Assembly (NCBI GenBank): GCA_900473915.1
Contig: UCNG01000020.1
Span: 1,221-65,220 of the forward strand
Direction: 5' to 3'
Length of the DNA stretch: 64,000 bases
Source: Hyphomicrobiales bacterium
Lineage (GTDB): Bacteria; Pseudomonadota; Alphaproteobacteria; Rhizobiales; Rhizobiaceae
The notes beneath the pieces were generated by a model that was not told the DNA's origin, did no database searches, and worked only from the letters and a program-made list of their open reading frames with translations. The translations under genes and the position numbers were made by a program. Of the stretch, positions 27,912 to 37,047 are shown one piece after another (the stretch's first letter is position 1; every line of letters starts with the position of its first letter).

Positions 27912-28520
27912 ATGACTGCTGAAAGCACCCGCAAGGCAAGCATCGAACGCTCCACGAAGGAAACGAGCATTGCCGTTTCAGTCGATCTGGATGGCGTCGG
28001 CAAGTTCGACATCACCACTGGCGTCGGCTTCTTCGATCATATGCTGGAGCAGCTTTCCCGACATTCGCTGATCGATATGCGCGTGATGGCCAAGGGCGAT
28101 CTGCATATCGATGATCACCACACGGTCGAGGATACCGGCATTGCGCTCGGTCAGGCCATTGCCAAGGCCTTGGGCGAACGTCGCGGCATCGTGCGCTATG
28201 CCTCGATGGACCTCGCCATGGACGATACGCTGACCGGCGCTGCGGTCGACGTGTCGGGACGCGCCTTTCTGGTCTGGAACGTCAATTTCACCACGGCCAA
28301 GATCGGCACGTTCGACACCGAGCTGGTGCGTGAGTTCTTTCAGGCTTTCGCGATGAATGCGGGCATCACGCTGCATATCAACAATCATTACGGCGCCAAC
28401 AACCACCATATCGCGGAGTCGATCTTCAAGGCAGTAGCCCGGGTTCTGCGCACGGCGCTGGAAACCGATCCGCGCCAGAAGGATGCAATCCCCTCCACCA
28501 AGGGCTCGCTGAAAGGCTGA
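27912..28520 (+). CDS. hisB: Imidazoleglycerol-phosphate dehydratase
   Basis: The 202-residue monofunctional HisB dehydrates imidazole-glycerol phosphate in histidine biosynthesis. It has both metal-binding repeats, [15 protein letters not shown] and [18 protein letters not shown], and [13 protein letters not shown]. It starts the operon hisB-DUF2628-hisH-hisA-hisF, with hisE further downstream. GAGGAAAGC upstream provides the ribosome site. Confidence 0.97.
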   Translation: MTAESTRKASIERSTKETSIAVSVDLDGVGKFDITTGVGFFDHMLEQLSRHSLIDMRVMAKGDLHIDDHHTVEDTGIALGQAIAKALGERRGIVRYASMDLAMDDTLTGAAVDVSGRAFLVWNVNFTTAKIGTFDTELVREFFQAFAMNAGITLHINNHYGANNHHIAESIFKAVARVLRTALETDPRQKDAIPSTKGSLKG

Positions 28521-28523
28521 GTG

Positions 28524-29090
28524 ATGGCGCAATTCGTCGTTCTTGAACCGGAAGATACCCAAGCAATTCCCGGAAAAGTGGGAACCGGTTTTCCGTCTGG
28601 AACTGCGATGCAAAAAAGCCTTGAGCAAACCGTGTTCGTGCGCGACGGATTCCATGTGCTGGGACTGCTGTTGCCCTTCGTCTGGCTGCTGGCGCAGCGT
28701 CTGTGGTTCGAAGCCTTCGCTGTGTTGGGCGTCACGATCCTGCTTGGTCTCGTTGCGACCCACTTCGGCATTGACGGCGCGGTGCCTCTTCTAACCCTGT
28801 TCATGTCGCTCTTTGTCGCGCTGGAAGGCGTCAACTGGAAGATCGCCAAGCTCAGGCGTCAGGGTTTTGTCGAAAAGGCGGTCATAGACGCGTCCGATCT
28901 GGAAGAAGCGGAAATCCGCTATTTCCACGGCCTCGAAGATGCGGGCAAGCCAGCCGCACCGCTTGCGGGCCTGCCTGCCCCCGACTGGACCCCCGGCTCG
29001 ACCACCGACTGGACTCAGGCAACCCCTCGTCCCATCTATTCCTCATTTGGCTCAACGATCGGATTCGTGGGTCATCGCGGAGAAAACTGA
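28524..29090 (+). CDS. DUF2628 membrane protein with in-frame repeat insertion
   Basis: This 188-residue protein has helices at about residues 45-60, 62-82 and 88-104, followed by a soluble proline-rich tail. The DUF2628 family occurs in his operons of Rhizobiales; its function is unknown. Residues 13-30 ([14 protein letters not shown]...) are encoded by a copy of the dispersed palindromic repeat (28561-28612), so the N-terminal segment appears to be a translated repeat. It sits between hisB (3 bp upstream) and hisH (2 bp downstream). A GTG at 28521 is an alternative start. Confidence 0.82.
   Translation: MAQFVVLEPEDTQAIPGKVGTGFPSGTAMQKSLEQTVFVRDGFHVLGLLLPFVWLLAQRLWFEAFAVLGVTILLGLVATHFGIDGAVPLLTLFMSLFVALEGVNWKIAKLRRQGFVEKAVIDASDLEEAEIRYFHGLEDAGKPAAPLAGLPAPDWTPGSTTDWTQATPRPIYSSFGSTIGFVGHRGEN
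28561..28612. repeat. Type A palindromic repeat inside a coding sequence
   Basis: The core CCGGAAAAGTGGGAACCGG, followed by TTTTCCG, matches the type A core at 2942-2958 and 34195-34215. Outer arms are degenerate (GCAATTCC / GGAACTGC). It is read through without a stop in the DUF2628 gene. Confidence 0.85.
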
Positions 29091-29092
29091 AA

Positions 29093-29743
29093 ATGCGTGT
29101 TGCAATCATCGATTACGGCTCCGGCAACCTGCGCTCGGCCACCAAGGCTTTTGAGCGTGCCGCGCATGAGAGCGGTATCGCGGCGCAGATCGACCTGACG
29201 GCGGATGCCGACCGCGTGGCGAAGGCTGACCGCATCGTGCTCCCCGGCGTTGGCGCCTATGCCGATTGCCGCCGCGGCCTCCATGCCGTTCCCGGCATGG
29301 TGGAAGCGCTGGAAGATGTGGTTTTGAAAAAGGCGCACCCTTTCCTTGGCATCTGCGTCGGCATGCAGCTCATGTCCGAGCGCGGGCTTGAAAAGGAAAT
29401 CACGCAAGGTCTTGGCTGGATTGCCGGCGACGTGCGTGAAATGACGCCATCCGACCCGACGCTCAAAATTCCGCAGATTGGCTGGAACAGGATTCACGTG
29501 AAACATTCTCACCCTGTCTTCGACGGGATCGAGACCGGCGAGAACGGCTTGCATGCCTATTTCGTGCATTCCTATATGTTCGACGCGAAGAACAAGGCTG
29601 ATGTGCTGGCTGTGACCGATTACGGCGGCGATGTCACCGCAACGGTCGGTCGCGACAATATGGTCGGGACGCAGTTCCACCCGGAAAAGAGCCAGCTGCT
29701 CGGCCTTTCGCTCATTGCCAATTTCCTGAAATGGAAGCCCTGA
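29093..29743 (+). CDS. hisH: Imidazole glycerol phosphate synthase, glutaminase subunit
   Basis: The 216-residue class I glutamine amidotransferase supplies ammonia to HisF. The nucleophile elbow [10 protein letters not shown] and the catalytic HPEKS motif ([10 protein letters not shown]) are present, and so is the N-terminal [11 protein letters not shown]. It follows the DUF2628 gene by two bases. A degenerate parS-like sequence lies within it at 29490-29505. Confidence 0.97.
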   Translation: MRVAIIDYGSGNLRSATKAFERAAHESGIAAQIDLTADADRVAKADRIVLPGVGAYADCRRGLHAVPGMVEALEDVVLKKAHPFLGICVGMQLMSERGLEKEITQGLGWIAGDVREMTPSDPTLKIPQIGWNRIHVKHSHPVFDGIETGENGLHAYFVHSYMFDAKNKADVLAVTDYGGDVTATVGRDNMVGTQFHPEKSQLLGLSLIANFLKWKP

Positions 29744-29747
29744 GATT

Positions 29748-30527
29748 ATGATTCTATTTCCCGCCATCGATTTGAAAGACGGTCAATGCGTGCGCCTGAA
29801 GCTCGGCGACATGGAACAGGCCACCATCTATAATGAAGACCCGGCAGCGCAGGCCAAGGCCTTCGAGGATCAGGGTTTTGAGTGGCTGCATGTGGTTGAT
29901 CTCAATGGCGCTTTCGCAGGCGAAAGCGTCAACGGCAAGGCCGTTGAAGCGATCCTGAAAGCCACGAAAAATCCGGTGCAGCTCGGTGGCGGCATCCGCA
30001 CGCTACAGCATATCGAGAAGTGGCTTTCCAAGGGGCTGCGCCGCGTCATCCTCGGCACGGTCGCCGTGCGCGATCCGGCGCTGGTGATCGAGGCCTGCAA
30101 GGAATTTCCGGGACAGGTTGCCGTTGGCATCGACGCCAAGGGCGGCAAGGTTGCTGTCGAAGGCTGGGCCGAAGCATCGGAACTGGGCGTAGTCGAACTC
30201 GCGAAAAAGTTCGAGGGCGCAGGCGTTGCCGCCATTATCTATACCGACATCGACCGTGACGGCGTGCTTGCTGGCATCAACTGGGATTCGACGCTGGCGC
30301 TTGCCGAAGCTGTTTCCATTCCTGTGATCGCGTCGGGTGGTCTTGCCTCGATGGACGATATTCGCCGCCTTGCCGCACCGGATGCCGCGAAACTGGAAGG
30401 TGCGATTTCGGGCCGTGCGCTTTACGATGGCCGCATCGATCCGGCGGAAGCATTATCCCTGTTGGGGGCAGCGTCGTCCGCAGCCGCACAGCGGCGAGGA
30501 CGCGCAGATGAGGGAACAACGGTATGA
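29748..30527 (+). CDS. hisA: 1-(5-phosphoribosyl)-5-[(5-phosphoribosylamino)methylideneamino]imidazole-4-carboxamide isomerase
   Basis: This 259-residue TIM-barrel isomerase has the N-terminal [13 protein letters not shown] with the catalytic aspartate. The first phosphate-binding loop is in LGGGIRTLQ, the second catalytic aspartate in YTDIDRDGV, and the second phosphate loop in [11 protein letters not shown]. The C-terminal extension (residues 240-259) is slightly longer than usual and overlaps hisF by four bases. It acts between HisI and HisF/HisH. Confidence 0.96.
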   Translation: MILFPAIDLKDGQCVRLKLGDMEQATIYNEDPAAQAKAFEDQGFEWLHVVDLNGAFAGESVNGKAVEAILKATKNPVQLGGGIRTLQHIEKWLSKGLRRVILGTVAVRDPALVIEACKEFPGQVAVGIDAKGGKVAVEGWAEASELGVVELAKKFEGAGVAAIIYTDIDRDGVLAGINWDSTLALAEAVSIPVIASGGLASMDDIRRLAAPDAAKLEGAISGRALYDGRIDPAEALSLLGAASSAAAQRRGRADEGTTV

Positions 30528-31309
30528 CACTCAAGGCACGCGTAATTCCCTGTCTCGATGTGAAGGACGGACGCGTCGTCAAGGGCGTCAATTTCGTCGA
30601 CCTGATCGATGCGGGTGATCCAGTGGAAGCCGCCCGCGCTTATGATGCGGCGGGTGCAGACGAATTGTGCTTCCTCGACATCACGGCGTCCTCGGACAAT
30701 CGCGAGACAATTTTCGATGTGGTGGCGCGAACGGCCGAACAGTGCTTCATGCCGCTCACCGTTGGCGGCGGCGTGCGTCAGGTTGCCGATATTCGCAAGC
30801 TTCTGCTGGCCGGTGCCGACAAGGTGGCCATCAACACGGCTGCGGTGAAGAACCCGGAATTCGTCGCCGAAGCTGCCGACAAGTTCGGCGATCAGTGCAT
30901 CGTGGTTGCCATCGACGCCAAGAAGGTTTCGGGCGAAGGCGAAGCCGATCGCTGGGAAATCTTCACCCATGGCGGTCGCCAGGCGACCGGCATCGATGCG
31001 GTGGAGTTCGCGCAAAAGGTGGTGGGCCTCGGTGCGGGCGAAATCCTTTTGACCTCGATGGACCGCGACGGAACCAAGGCCGGTTACGATGTGGCCCTGA
31101 CGCGCGCCGTGGCTGACAGCGTCCGCGTTCCGGTGATCGCTTCGGGCGGTGTCGGAAATCTCGACCACATGGTCGCGGGCATTCGCGACGGTCACGCGAC
31201 GGCGGTGCTGGCCGCCTCCATCTTCCATTTTGGCACCTATACGGTTGGCGAGGCCAAGCGTTATATGGCCGAAGCGGGCATTCCAATGCGGCTTGATCCA
31301 GTCCACTAG
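30524..31309 (+). CDS. hisF: Imidazole glycerol phosphate synthase, cyclase subunit
   Basis: This 261-residue TIM barrel is closely related to HisA, with [17 protein letters not shown], the phosphate loops [11 protein letters not shown] and [11 protein letters not shown], and the catalytic LTSMDRDGT. With HisH it makes imidazole-glycerol phosphate and AICAR. The ATG overlaps the hisA stop. A two-hairpin palindromic repeat starts at its stop codon and separates it from hisE. Confidence 0.97.
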   Translation: MTLKARVIPCLDVKDGRVVKGVNFVDLIDAGDPVEAARAYDAAGADELCFLDITASSDNRETIFDVVARTAEQCFMPLTVGGGVRQVADIRKLLLAGADKVAINTAAVKNPEFVAEAADKFGDQCIVVAIDAKKVSGEGEADRWEIFTHGGRQATGIDAVEFAQKVVGLGAGEILLTSMDRDGTKAGYDVALTRAVADSVRVPVIASGGVGNLDHMVAGIRDGHATAVLAASIFHFGTYTVGEAKRYMAEAGIPMRLDPVH

Positions 31310-31410
31310 AGCATTTCCAGCAAAAGTGCGAAGCGGTTTTGCGTCGGATAATGCGTAAAAACAGACAGATAGAGCGGTTCTAACGTTTCCATTTAAACGG
31401 GAGCCGCTCT
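31308..31410. repeat. Dispersed palindromic repeat, type B, between hisF and hisE
   Basis: The first part, AGCATTTCCAGCAAAAGTGC onward to GCGTCGGATAATGCG, is nearly identical to the complement of 6-58. The second part forms a hairpin with arms AGAGCGG (31371-31377) and CCGCTCT (31404-31410), with inner CGTTT/AAACG pairing. It could attenuate or stabilise the his transcript between hisF and hisE. Confidence 0.85.
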
Positions 31411-31433
31411 AGAACAATATTTAGGGAAATCCG

Positions 31434-31757
31434 ATGACCGATTTCACTCTTTCCGACCTTGAACGGATCGTCGCGGAGCGTGCCAGCGTGACGGACGGCT
31501 CGTCCTATACGGCAAGTCTGGTGGCAAAGGGGCAGTCGCGCGCGGCGAAAAAGCTGGGTGAGGAAGCCGTGGAAACGGTCATTGCCGCCATTGAAGGCAA
31601 TCGCGCGGAAGTGATCACCGAAAGCGCTGATCTGCTTTATCACCTGCTTGTGGTTCTCAAGGTTGCCGACGTGCCGCTCGATGAGGTTCTTCAAGAGTTG
31701 CAACGCCGCACGGCGCAGACCGGCCTTGAGGAAAAAGCCGGTCGTCCGAAAGCCTAA
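31434..31757 (+). CDS. hisE: Phosphoribosyl-ATP pyrophosphatase
   Basis: The 107-residue HisE (MazG-like all-alpha fold) hydrolyses phosphoribosyl-ATP to phosphoribosyl-AMP, the second step of histidine synthesis. The key region [33 protein letters not shown] carries the acidic metal-binding residues. It lies 124 bp after hisF, beyond a palindromic repeat. The next gene, coaA, follows closely, so hisE and coaA may share a transcript. HisI is not encoded here. Confidence 0.95.
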   Translation: MTDFTLSDLERIVAERASVTDGSSYTASLVAKGQSRAAKKLGEEAVETVIAAIEGNRAEVITESADLLYHLLVVLKVADVPLDEVLQELQRRTAQTGLEEKAGRPKA

Positions 31758-31817
31758 ATGCAAATTGGACCGGAAGCTGTTAGTGCAGAATTGGCGTTGA
31801 GGGAGAGCAGCGACAAT

Positions 31818-32786
31818 ATGTGGGAAAAAGTGGACCAGCTAACGCCGTCGCGTTACTCGCCTTACCGTTTCTTCTCGGCTGAGGAATGGGCGGGCTTCCG
31901 TGCCGATACGCCGCTTACCTTGACTTATGACGAGGTCAAGCGGCTGCGTTCGCTGGGCGACCCCATCGATCTCGACGAGGTGCGGCGCATTTATCTGTCG
32001 CTGTCGCGATTGCTGTCGGCGCATGTGGAGGCAAGCCAGCTCCTGTTTGAGCAGCGCAAGCAGTTCCTCAACATGGAGGAGTCGTTCAAGACGCCTTTCA
32101 TCATCGGCATCGCCGGTTCGGTCGCGGTCGGAAAATCCACGACCGCACGTATCCTCAAAGAACTGCTTGCCCGCTGGCCATCAAGCCCGAAGGTCGACCT
32201 CGTGACGACCGATGGTTTTCTCTATCCCAATGCGGTTCTGCGCGAGCAGAACATGATGGAGCGCAAGGGCTTTCCCGAAAGTTACGATGTCGGCGCGGTC
32301 CTGCGCTTCCTGTCGGCGATCAAGGCGGGCATGAGCCAGGTGCGCGCGCCGCTCTATTCGCACTTGAGCTACGACGTGTTGCCGGGCGAATATCAGATCG
32401 TCGACAAGCCGGATATTCTGATCTTCGAAGGCATCAACGTGCTGCAGGTGCGCGATCTGCCGGAAGACGGCAAGATGGTGCCCTTCGTGTCGGATTTCTT
32501 CGACTTCTCCATCTATATCGATGCGGAATCGGAACTGATCCACAAATGGTATATCGACCGCTTCATGCGGCTGCGGGAGACCGCCTTCGTCAATCCGGAA
32601 TCCTTCTTCCATCGTTATTCGCAGCTCTCCGAAGACGCGGCGCGTTCGATCGGCGAAGGGCTGTGGAACAACATCAACCTGAAGAACCTCAAGGATAATA
32701 TCCTGCCGACGCGCCCGCGCGCCGATCTGATCCTGCGCAAGGGCAGCGATCATCTGATTGAGGAAGTGGCGCTCAGGAAAATATAG
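31818..32786 (+). CDS. coaA: Type I pantothenate kinase
   Basis: The 322-residue CoaA phosphorylates pantothenate, the first committed step of CoA synthesis. The P-loop [15 protein letters not shown] lies near residues 96-110. The family segments [20 protein letters not shown] and [13 protein letters not shown] are present. I chose the ATG at 31818 ([16 protein letters not shown]), which matches the family N-terminus and follows GGGAGAG. An in-frame ATG directly after hisE at 31758 lacks a ribosome site. Confidence 0.95.
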   Translation: MWEKVDQLTPSRYSPYRFFSAEEWAGFRADTPLTLTYDEVKRLRSLGDPIDLDEVRRIYLSLSRLLSAHVEASQLLFEQRKQFLNMEESFKTPFIIGIAGSVAVGKSTTARILKELLARWPSSPKVDLVTTDGFLYPNAVLREQNMMERKGFPESYDVGAVLRFLSAIKAGMSQVRAPLYSHLSYDVLPGEYQIVDKPDILIFEGINVLQVRDLPEDGKMVPFVSDFFDFSIYIDAESELIHKWYIDRFMRLRETAFVNPESFFHRYSQLSEDAARSIGEGLWNNINLKNLKDNILPTRPRADLILRKGSDHLIEEVALRKI

Positions 32787-32794
32787 GAGCCGCT

Positions 32795-33598
32795 ATGCTA
32801 CAGGCGCTGCGTATGTATCAGGTTGATGCCTTCACCGACCGCCTGTTCGGTGGCAATCCGGCCGCCGTTCTCATTCTCGACGCGTGGCTCTCCGACGATC
32901 TCATGCAGGCCATCGCCAGTGAGAACAATCTGGCGGAAACGGCTTTTGCCTGCCGGACCGGCGACGGCTGGCACCTGCGCTGGTTCACGCCGACGACGGA
33001 AGTCGATTTCTGCGGCCATGCCACGCTGGCAACGGCGCATGTCCTTGCCGCGCATTATGGCGCCGAAGGAGAAATGGCGTTTGAAACCCGCGTCGGAACG
33101 ATCCGGGTTTCCCGTTCGGCGGACGGTTACGTCCTCGACATTCCGTGTTTCGACCCGCAGCCTCTGGTGGAACTGCCGGCCTGCATTGCCCCGCTTTTCG
33201 ACCGGCGGGACGGGAGCCGGTTCTTCCGCAATTTCGAGAACATCTTTGTCGAGCTTGCGGACGAGGCCTCCGTGCGTGCCTTTGTTCCCGATCTGGCGCA
33301 GATCGCCAAACTGGGGCCTGTCGGCCTGGTCGTCACGGCGAAAGGCACGGTGTACGATTTCGTCTCGCGCTATTTTGCGCCCGGCGCGGGCATTCCCGAA
33401 GACCCGGTCACGGGATCGATCCATGCCACGCTCGTCCCCTACTGGAGCGGCAAACTGGGAAAGAACCGGCTACACGCTTACCAGGCGTCGGAGCGCGGCG
33501 GAGAATTGCTGTGCGAACAGAAGGGCGGCCGCGTTCTGCTCGCGGGCAAGGCCGTCACCTACATGGCGGCAGATATCTATCTGCCGGACAGACTCTAG
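32795..33598 (+). CDS. PhzF-family isomerase-like protein
   Basis: This 267-residue protein has the two-domain diaminopimelate-epimerase fold typical of PhzF. Features are an N-terminal YQVDAFTDRLFGGNPAAVL, the conserved glutamate in NNLAETAF, HATLATAHVL, and the C-terminal EDPVTGSIHATLVPYW. PhzF in phenazine producers isomerises DHHA, but no phenazine genes are present, so the substrate here is unknown. It follows coaA by eight bases with GGAG as ribosome site. A palindromic repeat lies just beyond the stop. Confidence 0.88.
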   Translation: MLQALRMYQVDAFTDRLFGGNPAAVLILDAWLSDDLMQAIASENNLAETAFACRTGDGWHLRWFTPTTEVDFCGHATLATAHVLAAHYGAEGEMAFETRVGTIRVSRSADGYVLDIPCFDPQPLVELPACIAPLFDRRDGSRFFRNFENIFVELADEASVRAFVPDLAQIAKLGPVGLVVTAKGTVYDFVSRYFAPGAGIPEDPVTGSIHATLVPYWSGKLGKNRLHAYQASERGGELLCEQKGGRVLLAGKAVTYMAADIYLPDRL

Positions 33599-33612
33599 CT
33601 TCTCTTGTTTTC

Positions 33613-33657
33613 GTTTGTCTTTTCGGGAAAACCGGGTTCCACTTTTCCCTGACAAAC
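33613..33657. repeat. Type A palindromic repeat between PhzF-like gene and arfB
   Basis: The outer arms GTTTGTC (33613-33619) and GACAAAC (33651-33657) are perfect complements. They enclose the core GGGAAAACCGGGTTCCACTT, the inverse orientation of the type A core. It lies between two converging genes. Confidence 0.8.
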
Positions 33658-33658
33658 T

Positions 33659-34096
33659 CTAATCGAAAGAAACCTTTCCCCTGCCCTTCTTGATGTCGGA
33701 CCGGCCGGATTTGGCCTTGAGGCGACGTTCGATGGAGCCTTTTGTCGGCTTGGTTTTCTTGCGCGGCGGCGGTGGCGGTTCGGCGGCCTTGGCGACAAGC
33801 GCGATCAGCCGCTCGCGCGCGTCTTCGCGGTTGCGCTCCTGGGTGCGGAAACGATTGGCCTCGATCAGGATATCGCCGTCCTTGGTGCCCTTCTGCCCCG
33901 CTAGTTTGAACAGCCGCGACAGGATGTCTTCCGGCAGGCCCGACTGTGCTGCATGAAAGCGCAGTTGCACGGCAGTGGAAACCTTGTTGACGTTCTGGCC
34001 GCCCGGACCGGAGGCACGGATAAAGCTTTCCTCCAGATCGTCTTCACGGATCGACAGGCGATTGTTGATGCGGATGATGTTCCGGTTCTCTTCCAT
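33659..34096 (-). CDS. arfB: Alternative ribosome-rescue factor ArfB (peptidyl-tRNA hydrolase)
   Basis: The 145-residue protein has the release-factor catalytic motif GPGGQNVNK within the N-terminal domain. It ends in a basic tail (KKTKPTKGSIERRLKAKSGRSDIKKGRGK), like ArfB/YaeJ. It hydrolyses peptidyl-tRNA on stalled ribosomes lacking a stop codon. The start at 34096 (MEENRNIIRINNRL) fits the family. A TTG further upstream would add 12 hydrophobic residues with no support. It is divergent from nothing close; pckA lies upstream in the same orientation beyond a terminator. Confidence 0.92.
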   Translation of the reverse strand: MEENRNIIRINNRLSIREDDLEESFIRASGPGGQNVNKVSTAVQLRFHAAQSGLPEDILSRLFKLAGQKGTKDGDILIEANRFRTQERNREDARERLIALVAKAAEPPPPPRKKTKPTKGSIERRLKAKSGRSDIKKGRGKVSFD

Positions 34097-34135
34097 GGCA
34101 AGGAGATATACCGCTTTGTATCCCTTATACAAAAG

Positions 34136-34162
34136 AAAAACCCGGCCTTTCAGCCGGGCTCT
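34136..34162 (-). terminator. Terminator of pckA
   Basis: On the minus strand, GCCCGGCTGAAAGGCCGGGT is followed by TTTTTC. The stem pairs ACCCGGC with GCCGGGC (plus-strand 34140-34159). It lies between pckA and arfB, past a palindromic repeat. Confidence 0.75.
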
Positions 34163-34185
34163 CCCTCCTCCTCAGGATGGTAAAA

Positions 34186-34230
34186 GCATGTCTCCAAAAA
34201 GTGGGAACCGGTTTTTGGATAAAGACATGC
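34186..34230. repeat. Type A palindromic repeat downstream of pckA
   Basis: The arms GCATGTC (34186-34192) and GACATGC (34224-34230) flank CCAAAAAGTGGGAACCGG, followed by TTTTTGG. It lies between the pckA stop codon and its terminator, so it is in the 3' untranslated region. Confidence 0.85.
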
Positions 34231-34240
34231 GTAGAAAAAG

Positions 34241-35851
<1,611 letters not shown>

Positions 35852-35961
35852 GATGTCTCCGCCGTGGTTTGACAATTGATCGGTCTCATTTCGCGTCTCC
35901 AGATTGAACGCAAAACAGAGGATGGCAGTCAGAAACAGATTAATCGTGGCAATTCAAATAT

Positions 35962-36003
35962 TTAATCGATTTAAAATTTTTGAAATTTTTTTAAATCGGT
36001 TAA
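35962..36003. promoter_or_regulatory. AT-rich inverted repeat upstream of pckA
   Basis: TTAATCGATTTAAA (35962-35975) and TTTAAATCGGTTAA (35990-36003) are inverse complements with one mismatch, separated by 14 bases rich in A and T. It lies about 110-150 bp upstream of the pckA start. It is a candidate operator for a dimeric regulator; the protein is not known. Confidence 0.5.
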
Positions 36004-36110
36004 CCTGTGCGTTATGAGCCATTCGATTCCGGGAATGACGGACTTATCGGCATTAACCAAAGCGCGATTCGGTGGGCGGCGTTTCACGGCTTCTTCTGGC
36101 GCCGCCACAT

Positions 36111-36151
36111 TTTGTACCTAATTTGTACTGCACAAGCAGGCGCATTATAAT
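36111..36151 (+). promoter_or_regulatory. Predicted chvI promoter with 11-bp-spaced direct repeats
   Basis: TTTGTAC occurs at 36111-36117 and 36122-36128, eleven bases apart. The second overlaps a -35-like TTGTAC (36123-36128), which is followed by a 17-bp spacer and a perfect -10 TATAAT (36146-36151). Direct repeats one helical turn apart are typical of OmpR-family response-regulator sites, suggesting autoregulation by ChvI. Confidence 0.55.
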
Positions 36152-36262
36152 AGTATCGATGCGTAATCACGCGCTCGATCAGCAGTCTGCCAGTCTTTTG
36201 GCGGCTGAACGACGCCACCAGCCAGACATTCCGGCTGGCTTAGTTGAAGGAGAAAGGTTCGC

Positions 36263-36982
36263 ATGAAGGAAGCCTCGGCAACGCAGACAATTGCGCTGGT
36301 CGACGACGACCGCAACATCCTGACCTCCGTGTCCATCGCACTGGAATCGGAAGGCTATCGGGTTGAGACCTACACCGATGGCGCATCCGCGCTGGACGGT
36401 CTGATGGCGCGTCCGCCCAATCTTGCGATCTTCGATATCAAGATGCCGCGCATGGACGGTATGGAGCTTCTGCGCCGCCTGCGCCAGAAATCCGACCTTC
36501 CCGTCATCTTTCTCACCTCCAAGGACGATGAGATCGACGAGCTTTTCGGCCTCAAGATGGGCGCGGACGATTTCATCACCAAGCCGTTCTCGCAGCGTCT
36601 TCTGGTCGAGCGCGTCAAGGCGGTTCTTCGCCGGGTCGCCGCCCGCGACGGCACGGCCAAGCCGACCGGGCAGCAGGCAAAATCGCTTGAGCGCGGCCAG
36701 CTTGTCATGGATCAGGAGCGTCACACCTGCACCTGGAAGGGCGAGCCGGTCACGCTGACGGTTACCGAATTCCTGATTCTTCATTCGCTGGCACAGCGCC
36801 CGGGCGTCGTGAAAAGCCGTGACGCCCTTATGGATGCGGCCTATGATGAGCAGGTCTATGTGGACGACCGTACGATCGACAGCCATATCAAGCGCCTGCG
36901 CAAGAAGTTCAAGGCGGTTGACGATGATTTCGAAATGATCGAAACGCTTTATGGCGTCGGCTATCGCTTCCGCGAGGCCTGA
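36263..36982 (+). CDS. chvI: Two-component response regulator ChvI/BvrR
   Basis: This 239-residue OmpR-family regulator has a receiver domain (residues 8-125) with acidic pocket DDD at 14-16, phospho-acceptor Asp58 in [11 protein letters not shown] and Lys in FITKPF. A winged-helix DNA-binding domain covers residues 145-238 ([32 protein letters not shown]). In Brucella the homologue BvrR controls outer-membrane and virulence genes; in Agrobacterium and Sinorhizobium ChvI responds to acid and periplasmic stress. The sensor ChvG is encoded 65 bp downstream. AAGGAG precedes the start. Confidence 0.96.
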   Translation: MKEASATQTIALVDDDRNILTSVSIALESEGYRVETYTDGASALDGLMARPPNLAIFDIKMPRMDGMELLRRLRQKSDLPVIFLTSKDDEIDELFGLKMGADDFITKPFSQRLLVERVKAVLRRVAARDGTAKPTGQQAKSLERGQLVMDQERHTCTWKGEPVTLTVTEFLILHSLAQRPGVVKSRDALMDAAYDEQVYVDDRTIDSHIKRLRKKFKAVDDDFEMIETLYGVGYRFREA

Positions 36983-36994
36983 TAGATAATTGCA

Positions 36995-37022
36995 TATCGC
37001 CAGCCCGTGAGGTCTGGCGATA
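36995..37022. repeat. Hairpin between chvI and chvG
   Basis: TATCGCCAG (36995-37003) pairs perfectly with CTGGCGATA (37014-37022) around a 10-base loop, with no T run after it. It may act as an RNA-processing or stability element that sets the chvI:chvG ratio; it does not look like a terminator. Confidence 0.6.
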
Positions 37023-37047
37023 GCTTAATGAGAGCAGACAGAGCGAC

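Larger units (their letters stand above)
35852..36262. other. Divergent pckA-chvI regulatory region
   Basis: This 411-bp region contains no gene. It holds an AT-rich 14-bp inverted repeat (35962-36003) nearer pckA and a predicted chvI promoter with direct repeats (36111-36151) nearer chvI. Nothing else is recognised. Confidence 0.7.
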
